Source: JAGHBT01 sp035311885 (GTDB lineage Bacteria > Krumholzibacteriota > Krumholzibacteriia > Krumholzibacteriales > WJIX01). Taken from it: a DNA stretch of 64,000 nt. This document shows, piece by piece, positions 18,694 to 28,396 of the stretch. The stretch covers positions 1 to 64,000 of the forward strand of contig CAZKNG010000001.1 in assembly GCA_964554125.1 (NCBI GenBank), given 5' to 3'. The stretch's first letter is position 1, and each line of letters starts with the position of its first letter. The position numbers were made by a program, and so were the translations under genes. The notes beneath the pieces are model-generated. The model ran no database searches. It saw only the letters and a program-made list of their open reading frames with translations, and was not told where the DNA came from.

Positions 18694-19041
18694 TTTCTTT
18701 CCTTCCGTAATAGATTAACTGCTAATTTCAATTATATTTTTAATTGTCTGAGCTTTTATAAAAAAACTCTTAAACCACCGGGAAAAATCTTATTGACCGG
18801 CTTGCTGTTTTTCCAATACTCAATATAACAACGACATAACTGTAATATTATAGCAAAAATAGATGATGTCGGAAAGATAACTTTCAAAAAGAGGATTGCC
18901 GGGAACTAATTTTAACATTTAAGACCTTAATTACAGAACCTTTCCGCGAATTTTCCATTCAATCATCAAGTAGATTATGAAAGAGATAAATTAAAAGGAA
19001 CGCCCGGAAACGAAGCTGTTTTTCATATAGATATAGAGGAA
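18694..19041. other. AT-rich intergenic spacer without a recognisable gene
   Basis: This 348-nt stretch between the glycosyltransferase end and the gmd-like start has no credible ORF. A TATAAT-like hexamer on the minus strand at 18731-18736 could be a -10 element for the gmd block, but I see no good -35. No strong terminator hairpin is visible for the upstream glycosyltransferase gene. Confidence 0.4.
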
Positions 19042-20121
19042 CTATTGCAGTAATTTCCTGTATATATTCAGCGTCTGCCCCACACAGCGTTTCCACGTAA
19101 AACTATTCGCGTGATCAACACACCTTGCGATCTGAGACTGTGGAGTTTCGGGCAGTCTGTCGATCGCTTCAGTGATCTCACAGGTATCTAAAGGGTTTAC
19201 GTAAATAGCCAGATTTCCGCTTATTTCAGGAACAGCGCCCTTGTTTCCGGCTAAAACAGGTGTCGCGCACGCCATAGCTTCAAGAACCGGAAGTCCGAAC
19301 CCTTCGTACAAAGTCGGAAAGACAAACCCAATCGCCCCACTATAAAGCGCGGGGAGATCGTCCTCTTCCACAAAACCGAGAATCTTCACCTTGCTATCCA
19401 GATGATATTTTTTGACTGCCCTTAGAGTCTTATCACCCTTATAAGATACCGTTCCGGCAAGTACCAGATCCAAATAACTACTGGCTTTAGAGCGGGAAAA
19501 GGCTTCAACCAGACGTTCTGTGTTCTTTCTTTCTGAAATAGTTCCCACAAATAATAAATAATCTCTTTTCAATCCATATTTATTTCTGACCCTGCTGACA
19601 ACCGCATTCTCCTGAGGAAAGAAAGACTCATCAACTCCATGATAGACCACATTTACTTTATCGGGAGAAACATTCAATAAATTAACAAGATCACGCTTTG
19701 TCGATTCGCTGACTGTGATAAAGCAATCGGCTTGCTTAGATATTTTTTTGTATAATCTCTCTTTTCTGTGATGAAATTTTTCAGAGGCTATTTCATTGCC
19801 GATCTGTTTCAAAATTAAGAGATCATGAATGGTAACAACTTTTTTGACATTACTCCAGAAAGGTACCCAAACGTCCAATCCGTGTATAATATCAACATTT
19901 TTACTTACCGGCCAATAGGATTTGTAATATTCCCTGACTTTCAAATTTTCAGGTCTCGACCAGCTTGATCTTTTGTGTAACCTGGACAGCTTATAATACA
20001 ATATAAGTTTTCTATGATCTTCTATTTCATCTGAGAAGGCGGAAATTAATCCGTTAATATAACGCGCGATCCCCGTTGGTTCATCCGTAATAACACTGGT
20101 TACTTCAAGCCCTATTTTCAT
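19042..20121 (-). CDS. Glycosyltransferase, GT4 family
   Basis: A 359-residue GT-B glycosyltransferase. The N-terminal acceptor half has TGIARYINGL and HGLDVWVPFW; the C-terminal donor half begins with FVGTISERKNTERLVEAF and contains FVFPTLYEGFGLPVLEAMACATPVL in shortened form (E-x7-E motif with the conserved EGFGLPVLE). Family GT4 enzymes transfer a sugar, often mannose or rhamnose, from a nucleotide donor with retention. Placement beside GDP-mannose-derived sugar genes suggests it acts in the same surface polysaccharide. ATG at 20121. Donor and acceptor are unknown. Confidence 0.9.
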   Translation of the reverse strand: MKIGLEVTSVITDEPTGIARYINGLISAFSDEIEDHRKLILYYKLSRLHKRSSWSRPENLKVREYYKSYWPVSKNVDIIHGLDVWVPFWSNVKKVVTIHDLLILKQIGNEIASEKFHHRKERLYKKISKQADCFITVSESTKRDLVNLLNVSPDKVNVVYHGVDESFFPQENAVVSRVRNKYGLKRDYLLFVGTISERKNTERLVEAFSRSKASSYLDLVLAGTVSYKGDKTLRAVKKYHLDSKVKILGFVEEDDLPALYSGAIGFVFPTLYEGFGLPVLEAMACATPVLAGNKGAVPEISGNLAIYVNPLDTCEITEAIDRLPETPQSQIARCVDHANSFTWKRCVGQTLNIYRKLLQ

Positions 20122-20197
20122 ATCTTAGCAATATCAGCTTAAACCCGCTTGCCTTCTGAATTATTATACAGCAACGAAGAATCCTGTTTTAAAAAGC

Positions 20198-21415
20198 TCA
20201 ACGGCAAACTCTAAAACCGAAGTTATTACTGTAATTACCGGACTGAAAATTGTTTCTCACAGAAGTATTGCAATTTTCAGAACTATCAATCCAGCTGCCC
20301 CCGCGAAGCACCCGGTAAACCCCGCTATCAGGACCACGGGGATTATCTATCGGATCTATAGGATCAATGGGATAGTAATCACTATTATAGTAATCCCAGC
20401 ACCATTCAAAGACATTACCGCTCATGTCATTTATCCCCAGACTATTGGCTACCCTCTCGCCAACACCATGTGATAAATAGCCTGAATTATCCTGATACCA
20501 GGCGCAGTCATCCAAATTAGCATTAATATTGTAACCGCTGTGCTTATCCCCATCCACATAGCTGCTGCCGCTGATATATCTGGCAGCATATTCCCATTCC
20601 GCTTCTGTAGGAAGTCTGAACCCACTTGCCTCCCAGTCAACGCAGTCATTGCTTATGTCTCCGTCTGACGATGAATCTTTATAATATTCTGTTTTTCCGG
20701 AATTAGTATAATAGACGGGGTCAAGCCCCTCTTTCTCTGAATAAGCGTTACACCACGCAATGCAGTCCCTCCAGGAAATATTAGTTACAGGGTGCCCGAT
20801 ATTAGTCGAAAGTGTAGAATCTGATCCCCGTATGCCTTCATTCTCGAAAGTATAGCCATGTAATTCACCCCAGTTTTTCACTTTTGACCAGAGAGAATAG
20901 GTTACTTCATATCTGCCTAACTCAAAGGCATCCAGAGCCACACTGTGTATAGGCTCATAATCAAGCTGGGTAGTATCGACTCCGTCATTCCAGCCCATAT
21001 CGAAATCCGCTGTGGAGGGTATCGAAACCAAAACAGAATCCGGATACACAACTACGGATATACTGTCGCTTGAGATATTTCCGTCATCGTCGGAAGCCTC
21101 GAACTTTATTTCATGAGTACCAAAAGAAAGAAGATTGTCTGTGCCGTATCTGCCGCTGCAGATATTTCCATCTATATCTGAAATCCAAACGAGCTGACTA
21201 TCCGGAACTCTGTTGCCGCTCTGAAAATATCTTGCGTCACCGTAAAACGTTATCTCCATGTCCTGAGAGAATCTAGCTCCATCACCAGGGGATATTATTT
21301 CGGTGACTATATAATCATCATTGACGACTTCTCCGGGCGTTTCACTATCCTCACTGCACCCGATTGCTAAAAAAATAACAGAAACCCATACAGATACCGC
21401 AAAAACCCTTTTCAT
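20198..21415 (-). CDS. Lipoprotein with Ig-like region and SUMF1/FGE-sulfatase-type domain
   Basis: A 405-residue predicted lipoprotein: the signal peptide ends in the lipobox LAIGC at 16-20. Residues about 35-125 look like a bacterial Ig-like fold (ISPGDGARF...FEASDDDGNISSDSI). From about 135 on is a formylglycine-generating-enzyme-type domain: FELGRYEVTYSLW, HPVTNISWRDCIAWCNA, GFRLPTEAEWEYAAR, NDMSGNVFEWCWDYY, VLRGGSW, GFRVCR. In true FGE the GGSY motif is followed by a CxxxxC pair; here the first cysteine is an aspartate (GGSWIDSSENC), so oxidase activity is doubtful. A PID-PID-PID micro-repeat precedes NPRGP. Its own promoter is visible upstream. Role unknown, likely extracytoplasmic. Confidence 0.85.
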   Translation of the reverse strand: MKRVFAVSVWVSVIFLAIGCSEDSETPGEVVNDDYIVTEIISPGDGARFSQDMEITFYGDARYFQSGNRVPDSQLVWISDIDGNICSGRYGTDNLLSFGTHEIKFEASDDDGNISSDSISVVVYPDSVLVSIPSTADFDMGWNDGVDTTQLDYEPIHSVALDAFELGRYEVTYSLWSKVKNWGELHGYTFENEGIRGSDSTLSTNIGHPVTNISWRDCIAWCNAYSEKEGLDPVYYTNSGKTEYYKDSSSDGDISNDCVDWEASGFRLPTEAEWEYAARYISGSSYVDGDKHSGYNINANLDDCAWYQDNSGYLSHGVGERVANSLGINDMSGNVFEWCWDYYNSDYYPIDPIDPIDNPRGPDSGVYRVLRGGSWIDSSENCNTSVRNNFQSGNYSNNFGFRVCR

Positions 21416-21486
21416 GACACTTCCTCCAGACTATCCGGTTATTATTTTATTACATAAACTCTGAAAGCTACAGAATACAGGTAATT

Positions 21487-21516
21487 ATAATATATTAAGT
21501 ATTTTCAAAAATTCAA
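21487..21516 (-). promoter_or_regulatory. Putative sigma-70-type promoter for the SUMF1-domain lipoprotein
   Basis: On the minus strand TTGAAT (21516-21511) and TATTAT (21492-21487) are separated by 18 nt, giving a leader of roughly 65 nt before the ATG at 21415. A TATAAT overlaps slightly downstream. Sequence-only prediction in AT-rich DNA. Confidence 0.45.
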
Positions 21517-21672
21517 GCTTTGAGTTTCTTTTGGTTTTATTGAACTTCCTTTTATCGATATTTTCTTTGGAGTCATAATCATTTCTACACTATAAGAGAA
21601 TCGATCGTTTTCCTAAAGGTTTTTTCTTATTCCGTTTATCAGAAATCATATAAACCAACAGATTTTTCATCT

Positions 21673-22956
21673 TTAACGATAAACAAAGTAAAGAGCAATA
21701 TAAGCGGTGAGAGTAGCGGCAAGTGTAAAAGGCAACCCTATCTTTACGAAAGCGCCAAATGAAACAGGTCTCCCCTCTCTTCTAAGGATACCAATAGCTG
21801 TAAGATTAGCCGCGGCACCTATCGGCGTTATATTCCCGCCCATACACGAACCGATTAGAACACCGAGAACAAGCAGCTCCGGATGAACGCCGAGAGTTTT
21901 TGCTAATCCCTGCACAACGGGCAAAGCAGCTGTAATATAAGGTACATTGTCTATAAAAGCGGAAACAAGAACAGATACCCAGACAATAGCCGTAAGAACG
22001 ACAAAGGGGCTTGCACTTTCAAGAATATCAAGCTGATTTACCAGAACGGCCACTACACCTCTCTTTTCGAGCATATACACGAGGACAAAGACCGCTGAGA
22101 GAAAGAGTACAGTTTCCCAGTCAAATTTCAGAGAAGCCTTAATTTCTCTGTGAAGCTTTCTTATTCTAACATACAGAAATGACATTCCCCCAATCAAGAC
22201 ACATGAAACACCGCTAAACCAGACAAAATCGGGATCTATAAAATTGGCAAATGAAAGCATAACAATAGCGAGTGCCAGAAAAATGACGGGGGCCCAGCTT
22301 TTAACCGGTGTTACCGCTATTGACTCCACTTCCCTTTTCTCCTCTCTGAAATAATAATATAGAACGACGAAACCTGCCAAAGCTCCCAGCTGAACGAACC
22401 AGAATATTCCAATCTTCACAGTCATATATGACGATATTGAACTATTGTAGAAAAAGAAATCCAGGAAATCCATTTGGGCTCTGGCAGCGAGGATCATACT
22501 TGGAGTATCACCTATAAGTATTGCCATACCCTGCAGATTTGAAGATATGGCGATACCTATTATAACAGGAACGGGTGAAACATCTGCTTTTCTTGTCACT
22601 TCCAGGGCTATTGGCGCTACCATCAAAACAGTTACGACATTGTCCATGAATATAGAGAAAATAGAGGCAAAAACAATTATAAGCATAAGGGAAACACCCA
22701 GATTCGGCGACCTATTGATAATATAATCTGATATTGTCTCAGGAAGCCTGGAACAGACAAAAGCATCAGCCAGAAAAAGCGAACCTACAAAAATCCCTAT
22801 GATATTCCAGTTAATACCTCTTACTATCTCGGTAACTTCAAGTGCTCCAAATAAAAGCGCCGCGGCGATACCTATCCACGCAATAATCCATCGGTAATGT
22901 TTTGTAAGAACAAGCGCTGTATAAACAAGTATGAATATAATAGAGGCTTTCCACAT
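21673..22956 (-). CDS. ArsB/NhaD-type ion permease
   Basis: A 427-residue integral membrane protein with about eleven hydrophobic segments. It belongs to the ion-transporter superfamily that includes NhaD, ArsB and the P protein: two similar halves, each with a conserved hydrophobic hairpin and an acidic/Asn signature, here FASIFSIFMDNVVTVLMVAPIA in part and ASAFIDNVPYITAALPVV in the second half (both with a DN pair). SCMGGNITPIGAAANL is another family signature. Substrate could be Na+/H+, arsenite or an organic anion; there is no arsenic gene nearby. It lies 9 nt downstream of pyrF and may be the last gene of the pyr transcript. Confidence 0.85.
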   Translation of the reverse strand: MWKASIIFILVYTALVLTKHYRWIIAWIGIAAALLFGALEVTEIVRGINWNIIGIFVGSLFLADAFVCSRLPETISDYIINRSPNLGVSLMLIIVFASIFSIFMDNVVTVLMVAPIALEVTRKADVSPVPVIIGIAISSNLQGMAILIGDTPSMILAARAQMDFLDFFFYNSSISSYMTVKIGIFWFVQLGALAGFVVLYYYFREEKREVESIAVTPVKSWAPVIFLALAIVMLSFANFIDPDFVWFSGVSCVLIGGMSFLYVRIRKLHREIKASLKFDWETVLFLSAVFVLVYMLEKRGVVAVLVNQLDILESASPFVVLTAIVWVSVLVSAFIDNVPYITAALPVVQGLAKTLGVHPELLVLGVLIGSCMGGNITPIGAAANLTAIGILRREGRPVSFGAFVKIGLPFTLAATLTAYIALYFVYR

Positions 22957-22965
22957 TATTCTTAG

Positions 22966-23688
22966 TTATTCCTCCAGTTCACGCAAGATTGATTCAACTG
23001 CCTGAGACGGAAAAGAAGCCTCATATACGGGGCGCCCGACAACCAGGAAATTGGAACCGGCCTCAGCTGCTGATTTGGGTGTTGCCACACGTTTCTGATC
23101 ATCTTCGCTGTGACCGGAGGGTCTTATCCCCGGGGTCACTATAATGAAATCCTCTCCAAACTCTTTTCTAACCCTGCCCGCTTCCCCGGCCGATGAAACC
23201 ACTCCATCCAAACCGGCCTCTTTAGCTCTTAACGCCAGCTCGAGTACAAGTTCTGACATTTCTTTACGGCCTGGAGAAAACAGTTCGAAATCCTCTGTCT
23301 GCATACTGGTCAAAATTGTTACACCGATAAGAAGCGGCGGCCGGCCGCCTGATTCCCTGAATCTATCGGCCTCCCGCGCTGCGGCTTTCATCATTTCCAT
23401 CCCGCCTGTTGTATGGATAGTAAGCATCTTTACTCCCAGGCGGCAAGCCGCTCTTACCGACCCTGCTACAGTAGCCGGAATATCATGAAATTTAAGATCA
23501 AGGAAAACCAGGCACCCTGATCTATCTATTTTCCTGACAAGTGCAGGCCCTTCAGAAGTAAAGATCCTGCTTCCGAGTTTAAAGTATCTGATTTTTTCCT
23601 TGAGCTCATCAACCAGCTCAAGCGCTTCTGCTTTACTTTCTACATCCAGAGCCACTATAACTTCCGGAATATTCTTTTTTGGGCTCAC
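22966..23688 (-). CDS. pyrF: Orotidine 5'-phosphate decarboxylase
   Basis: A 240-residue TIM-barrel enzyme for the last step of UMP synthesis. IVALDVES at the N-terminus, the catalytic DLKFHDIPATV motif (Lys and Asp charge network), TIHTTGGMEMM, and the phosphate-gripper end VTPGIRPSG...GRPVYEA are present. GTG start at 23688 with GGAAGG 8 nt upstream. It follows pyrD in the pyr operon. A continuous arrangement with no internal promoter is visible. Confidence 0.97.
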   Translation of the reverse strand: MSPKKNIPEVIVALDVESKAEALELVDELKEKIRYFKLGSRIFTSEGPALVRKIDRSGCLVFLDLKFHDIPATVAGSVRAACRLGVKMLTIHTTGGMEMMKAAAREADRFRESGGRPPLLIGVTILTSMQTEDFELFSPGRKEMSELVLELALRAKEAGLDGVVSSAGEAGRVRKEFGEDFIIVTPGIRPSGHSEDDQKRVATPKSAAEAGSNFLVVGRPVYEASFPSQAVESILRELEE

Positions 23689-23720
23689 AACCGAATCCTT
23701 CCGTAATTTTAAAATAGTTA

Positions 23721-24572
23721 CTAAAGTGAGTCGATAATCCTCTCAGGCAATCCCGGATCATAAAAGAGCGCCGTTCCTATCTGGACAGCTGAAGCACCGG
23801 CGGCGAAAAATTTCCTGGAACTTTTAACCGAGGATATTCCGCCAACACCCACTACGGGTATATCCACCGCCTGAACAATTTGCCAGACAGCTCTAAGTGC
23901 CACGGGCATAATTGCCGGACCTGAAAGACCCGCGGTAATTCTATCAAAAACAGGTTTCCCGGTCGCAAGATCGATATCCATGCCTAAAATTGTGTTTATA
24001 GCAGTTATCCCGTCTGCGCCGGCCTCCTGGGAAATAACGGCAAGTGGAGCTATATCTCCAACATTAGGTGTCAATTTAGCAAGTACCGTCTTACTTTCAA
24101 GTATCTCTTTCGCCTTCGAGACATACCATCTCAGAGATTCCGGGTCGGTTCCGACCACCATCCCGCCCTCATCCACATTGGGGCATGAAAGATTCAACTC
24201 TACAGCGTCAACTCTCCCCTCGCGAGCTACGAGTTCTAAAAGATTGAGATATTGTTTATTACTCTCACAAGCCAGACTCACAACAGGTTTCACCCCAAGG
24301 TCTAACAACTCCGGCAGTTTCTCGCTAAAGAAAGTTTCCGCTCCAACATTTTCCAGTCCCACACTGTTAAGAAGGCCCGACCTGGTTTCCTTCAATCTCG
24401 TCCCCGGATTCCCTTCCTTCGGCATTAAAGAGATAGTCTTTGTGACGACCGCCCCCAGTTTCTCAAGATTTATAAGATCCCCATATTCAATTCCGTAACC
24501 CGCGGGACCGGAAGCCAGAAAAACAGGATTCTTGAAAGTTGTGCTGCCGATATGTAATTTTTTCTCGTTCAT
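23721..24572 (-). CDS. pyrD: Dihydroorotate dehydrogenase, type 1B catalytic subunit
   Basis: A 283-residue FMN barrel. KNPVFLASGPAG, NSVGLEN, the catalytic-loop ELNLSCPNVDEGG (cysteine as base, the class 1 feature), GITAINTILG, and GVGGISS are visible. The adjacent pyrK gene confirms the NAD-dependent type 1B heterotetramer. It oxidises dihydroorotate to orotate. It starts with ATG, 15 nt after the pyrK stop. Confidence 0.96.
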   Translation of the reverse strand: MNEKKLHIGSTTFKNPVFLASGPAGYGIEYGDLINLEKLGAVVTKTISLMPKEGNPGTRLKETRSGLLNSVGLENVGAETFFSEKLPELLDLGVKPVVSLACESNKQYLNLLELVAREGRVDAVELNLSCPNVDEGGMVVGTDPESLRWYVSKAKEILESKTVLAKLTPNVGDIAPLAVISQEAGADGITAINTILGMDIDLATGKPVFDRITAGLSGPAIMPVALRAVWQIVQAVDIPVVGVGGISSVKSSRKFFAAGASAVQIGTALFYDPGLPERIIDSL

Positions 24573-24587
24573 CTTACTGATATTAAT

Positions 24588-25403
24588 CTAGCTCCTCCAA
24601 TTATCCCAGTCTATATCCTCCGCTCTGAAAACCGTTCCGTCACCGCAGACCGACTTATACTTCGCACCTTCCGGAGAGGTTACAGGAACAACGCAGCCTC
24701 TGCAGGCGCCAACACCGCAAGCCATAACAGATTCAAGGGATGTATAATGATCATTAAAAGAATCTATATCGCTCTTTACAAGAGCCTCTACCATACCTGA
24801 CGGGCCGCAGGAATACAATTTCCCTCCCGGCAGAACTGCTCTCTCTGCCAGATACTCAAACATTTCCACCACATCACCTTCGAAACCTCTTGAACCATCT
24901 ATTGTCGCTATGTAAACCTGTGAGAAATCATCTTCAAAGATGTCGCTAAGAACCTCCGAACCGCTCTCTGTTCCATACAAAAGAGCCATTTCCCCCGCTC
25001 TTCGCTCCCGCGACCACCTCCTCGCGGCAAAGACAAGCGGAGCGAGACCTGTGCCTCCGGCTACAAAAACCGCGTCACCCCCTTTATCCAACTCAAAATA
25101 TGTACTTCCGAGGGGACCTATAAAATCGACCGGATCCCCCGTCTTCATCGAAACCAGGGCCTCCGATCCCCGCCCCACTACCTTTACAAGAAGAGTGATA
25201 TAATCATCTGTCATATCCAATATACTGTAAGGGCGTCTTAAAAGAGGAGAAGTCGCGCCGCCAACCCTGATCGATATAAACTGTCCCGGCATAGCATCAG
25301 GAAATCTCACCGGCTTTGATAATTCAATAATAAAAGTTGAAGGTGAAACCTTTTTACAGGTAATCATCTCTACTTCGTACCTTCCCTTTGTCGCTTCTTT
25401 CAA
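24588..25403 (-). CDS. pyrK: Dihydroorotate dehydrogenase electron-transfer subunit
   Basis: A 271-residue ferredoxin-reductase-like protein that passes electrons from the FMN of PyrD to NAD. It has the FAD-binding LLRRPYSI motif, GRGSEAL, the NAD-binding GGTGLAPLVFAAR, and a C-terminal [2Fe-2S] site with four cysteines in MACGVGACRGCVVP and SVCGDG. TTG start at 25403 preceded by GGGAGCAGGGA. It sits between the TPR lipoprotein and pyrD. Confidence 0.95.
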   Translation of the reverse strand: MKEATKGRYEVEMITCKKVSPSTFIIELSKPVRFPDAMPGQFISIRVGGATSPLLRRPYSILDMTDDYITLLVKVVGRGSEALVSMKTGDPVDFIGPLGSTYFELDKGGDAVFVAGGTGLAPLVFAARRWSRERRAGEMALLYGTESGSEVLSDIFEDDFSQVYIATIDGSRGFEGDVVEMFEYLAERAVLPGGKLYSCGPSGMVEALVKSDIDSFNDHYTSLESVMACGVGACRGCVVPVTSPEGAKYKSVCGDGTVFRAEDIDWDNWRS

Positions 25404-25455
25404 TCCCTGCTCCCTCTATACTAAGACTTTATTACCACCCTGACCCATTCTGGTC

Positions 25456-27012
25456 TTAATCAGCAGACTCTGGAGTTACCGTCCGGCTTGTGTCAGGAGA
25501 TGCTCCCGCGGAATCAGCATCAACACCCGTCTTATTAATCATGCCACTGTTGTCTGTTGTTTCAGAAGGCTCAAAATAAGACCGCTTCCCGGAAGTGTCA
25601 GGTTTTGAAGCTCTTACAGAATCAACATATCCCTGAACTCTTTGCAGCAGCTGAGGATCCCCTAAAGACTCGATCCGTTCAATCGCTCCCGAGGCCTGTG
25701 CGGATCTTGGAAATCTTTCGATGACCTCTCTGTAGGCCTCCAAGGCTTTATCATTCTGCTTCATTTTTTCTTGATATATCCAACCAATAGCGTATGCGGC
25801 TCTGGGACTGATCTCAATCTCAGGAAAACTGTCCAGTACTACCCGATAATTTCTAAGAGCTTCCTCCACGTTCCCGAACTGTGAAAGTTGTAATTCAGCT
25901 GAATAGAATTTTTTCTTAGCCTTCTGCTCATCTGTCAGGTCTCCCTCCCCTTCATTTTCCAGTTCGAGTAACCGTCCTATGCTGTTCGATTTCTTTAGAG
26001 CTTCAGTAGCGTATTGCGATTCCGGAGCTTCTTTTCCAACTTTGCTGAAATACTCTTTGGCCTTTTCAAGTGAATCTGCCTGCTGGTGAAACAGCATTCC
26101 CATATAATAACTGGCTTCCGCTGAAAATAATGTCTTTGGATATTTCCCGATGATATCTTCGTAAAAGCGCTTTGCCAGACTCATTGAATCAATACACACG
26201 TAACTGGCCGCTTTACCAAGTAATACCGGAGCTTTTTCCCTCTTCCCGGTTACCTCATCAAGGAGCTCATCATATAAGTCGATTGCCTCTCGACACCTTT
26301 CGAGATTGGTGTAACACTTAGCCAGCGACAATGACAGTTGGTATCTTTTCTCCCATGAAATACCTTTATGCAGCATTTTTTCATAAAAACGCGCGGCATC
26401 TTCCCATTGTTCGAACGAAAAGTACAGATCGGCGCATTCCGCTGTTGCTTTTTCTACGATTTCATCTCTGTCAGCTTCTCTTATAACCTCTGAATAGAAC
26501 TCCAGAGCTTCTTTTTTTCTATCTAACTTCAGGCTGATCTTTCCTGCAAGCACCATTACCTGGAAACGTATTTCGTGTTCCGGATATTTTTCAATGAAGC
26601 GATCAGTATATTTGAGAGCTTTATTAAATTCTTCCCTGTTTAGATATATTTTCCCCAGCCAGAAGAGTGAAAGAGGGGCGTATTTTTCTTCGGGCCAATT
26701 ATCTAATATTTCCTCAAACTTTTTAGCTGACTCGTCATACTTACCCTGCCTGAACAATGCCTTGCCGAGAAGGAAAACCGCGTCATCTGCCCATCCGCTG
26801 TCAGGATTATTCTGTAGGATCTTAGAGCATTTAACAACAACTCTTTGATATTCCTTCTCCATACCGGTGCTTGATTTACTTTGCTCGCGTTTATCCTCCG
26901 TGTCGCTGTAAATACGGCGGGCATTATACAAAGTATTGAAATAAACGCAGGAGGACAAAAAGATAACAAGCATACATATTATCAGAATCAAACGCTTTTT
27001 ATCTTCTCTCAC
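25456..27012 (-). CDS. TPR-repeat lipoprotein of unknown function, within the pyr operon
   Basis: About 518 residues. The signal peptide ends in a lipobox LSSC, followed by YFNTLYNARRIY, a sequence start I associate with TPR lipoproteins of FCB-type bacteria. Residues about 50-480 are a long array of tetratricopeptide-like helices (for example GWADDAVFLLGKALFRQGKY, KYAPLSLFWLGKIYL, EALRNYRVVLDSFPE), resembling BamD/YbgF/PorW-type scaffolds. The C-terminus is a disordered Ser/Asp/Thr-rich tail. Start chosen as GTG 27012 because GGGAGAG lies 6 nt upstream; an in-frame TTG at 27030 is possible. It interrupts the pyr operon between pyrC and pyrK, with no evident link to pyrimidines. Likely anchored in the outer membrane, by inference. 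Confidence 0.85.
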   Translation of the reverse strand: MREDKKRLILIICMLVIFLSSCVYFNTLYNARRIYSDTEDKREQSKSSTGMEKEYQRVVVKCSKILQNNPDSGWADDAVFLLGKALFRQGKYDESAKKFEEILDNWPEEKYAPLSLFWLGKIYLNREEFNKALKYTDRFIEKYPEHEIRFQVMVLAGKISLKLDRKKEALEFYSEVIREADRDEIVEKATAECADLYFSFEQWEDAARFYEKMLHKGISWEKRYQLSLSLAKCYTNLERCREAIDLYDELLDEVTGKREKAPVLLGKAASYVCIDSMSLAKRFYEDIIGKYPKTLFSAEASYYMGMLFHQQADSLEKAKEYFSKVGKEAPESQYATEALKKSNSIGRLLELENEGEGDLTDEQKAKKKFYSAELQLSQFGNVEEALRNYRVVLDSFPEIEISPRAAYAIGWIYQEKMKQNDKALEAYREVIERFPRSAQASGAIERIESLGDPQLLQRVQGYVDSVRASKPDTSGKRSYFEPSETTDNSGMINKTGVDADSAGASPDTSRTVTPESAD

Positions 27013-27067
27013 CGCCAACTCTCCCTGCAAATATAAATCACTTCACTTCCCAGATTACCGGGCTCTA

Positions 27068-28369
27068 TCAGCCCGTTCTTTTCCACTTCCCGGCCAAAAA
27101 TATCCCCTTTACACGTCCTTTGAATTTCCTGTCCACGAGGGGAGTGTTTATCGATTTTGATTTGTTTACCTCTTTGCTGAATGTCCATTCTTCATCAAGA
27201 TCTATAACTGCCAGATCCGCGGGCTCTGAGCTGTTTAATCTTCCTCCGGGAAGACCCAGCACCTCCGCGGGAGCAGATGTCATCAAAGATACAAGATCTA
27301 TCAGTTCCAGATCGCCGGGCATAACCAGTTCAGTATAGAGATGAGAAAAAGCCGTTTGAAGCCCTATCATACCAGGCGGCGCAAAATTGAATTCAACCTG
27401 TTTGGCAATCTCATTATGAGGAGCGTGATCAGTTGCTATACAATCAATCGTCCCATTCTTAAGCGCCTTTTTTAATGCCTTTATGTCCTGCTGTGTTCTA
27501 AGGGGAGGATTAACCTTTAAATTCCTGTCGTAATCTTTCAGCTCAGAATCATCCATAGTCAAATGGTGTGGAGTCACTTCTGCGGTAACAGGAAGACCCT
27601 TCTTTTTAGCCTCTTTAATCAGCTGCACTGAACCGGAAGTGCTCACATGGGCAATATGAAGCCTGCAGCCGGTTAATTTAGAAAGCGATATATCCCTGGC
27701 CACGGCAATTTCCTCCGCCTCTGCCGGTATCCCCGAAAGCCCCAGCTTGGTGGAATAAAATCCTTCATTCATTAATCCGCCCCCCGATAGACTCGCATCT
27801 TCACAGTGGGAAACAATCGGTAATTCAAGCATACGGGCGTACTGAAGAGCACTTCGCATAACCTTGGCGTTCTCGACAAATTTACCGTCGTCACTCAGTG
27901 CTACTATCCCCGCCTCTTTTAACAGATGAAACTCGTTTATATCCCTTCCCTCGAGCCCTTTAGTAACCGCTCCTATTACATACAGCCTGCACTGACCCGC
28001 TGCTTTATTCTTATCCATAAGATATCTGACGACACTCGGATCATCCACGACGGGATCAGTATTTGCCATACAGACGACCGAAGTATATCCACCTGCCGCC
28101 GCTGCAGCGGTACCGGTGGCAACGGTTTCACTTTCTTCATATCCCGGTTCCCTGAGATGACTGTGAATATCTATAAAACCAGGCGTTACCAGATATCCTT
28201 CAGCCTCAAAAACCGGTAGATCGGTATCCACACTCTTCTTCCAGACGACTTCTTCAATTCTGCCCCTCTTTATGTGAATAGAACCTGTCTTTAGAGTTCG
28301 AGATGCAGTATCGGCGAGCTTAGCCCCGGCTATCCAGAATTCACTTTTATTTTTCCATTTGTTGATCAT
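27068..28369 (-). CDS. pyrC: Dihydroorotase, class I
   Basis: A 433-residue amidohydrolase that closes carbamoyl-aspartate to dihydroorotate. The zinc-binding DIHSHLREPGYE motif, CMANTDPVVDD, HCEDASL, HIAHVSTSGSV, EVTPHHLTM, and CIATDHAPH are all visible; the length is standard for class I enzymes. The alternative, an allantoinase or hydantoinase, is made unlikely by the operon. ATG at 28369, 27 nt after pyrB. In this class PyrC may associate with PyrB. Confidence 0.95.
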   Translation of the reverse strand: MINKWKNKSEFWIAGAKLADTASRTLKTGSIHIKRGRIEEVVWKKSVDTDLPVFEAEGYLVTPGFIDIHSHLREPGYEESETVATGTAAAAAGGYTSVVCMANTDPVVDDPSVVRYLMDKNKAAGQCRLYVIGAVTKGLEGRDINEFHLLKEAGIVALSDDGKFVENAKVMRSALQYARMLELPIVSHCEDASLSGGGLMNEGFYSTKLGLSGIPAEAEEIAVARDISLSKLTGCRLHIAHVSTSGSVQLIKEAKKKGLPVTAEVTPHHLTMDDSELKDYDRNLKVNPPLRTQQDIKALKKALKNGTIDCIATDHAPHNEIAKQVEFNFAPPGMIGLQTAFSHLYTELVMPGDLELIDLVSLMTSAPAEVLGLPGGRLNSSEPADLAVIDLDEEWTFSKEVNKSKSINTPLVDRKFKGRVKGIFLAGKWKRTG

Positions 28370-28396
28370 TAAAACTCCTCAGTTTTTTCTTGGAAA

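Noticed and set aside
20345..20375. Microsatellite or mobile repeat in the lipoprotein
   Set aside because: Only three copies of a 9-nt unit coding PID within a conserved domain position; simple local duplication suffices.
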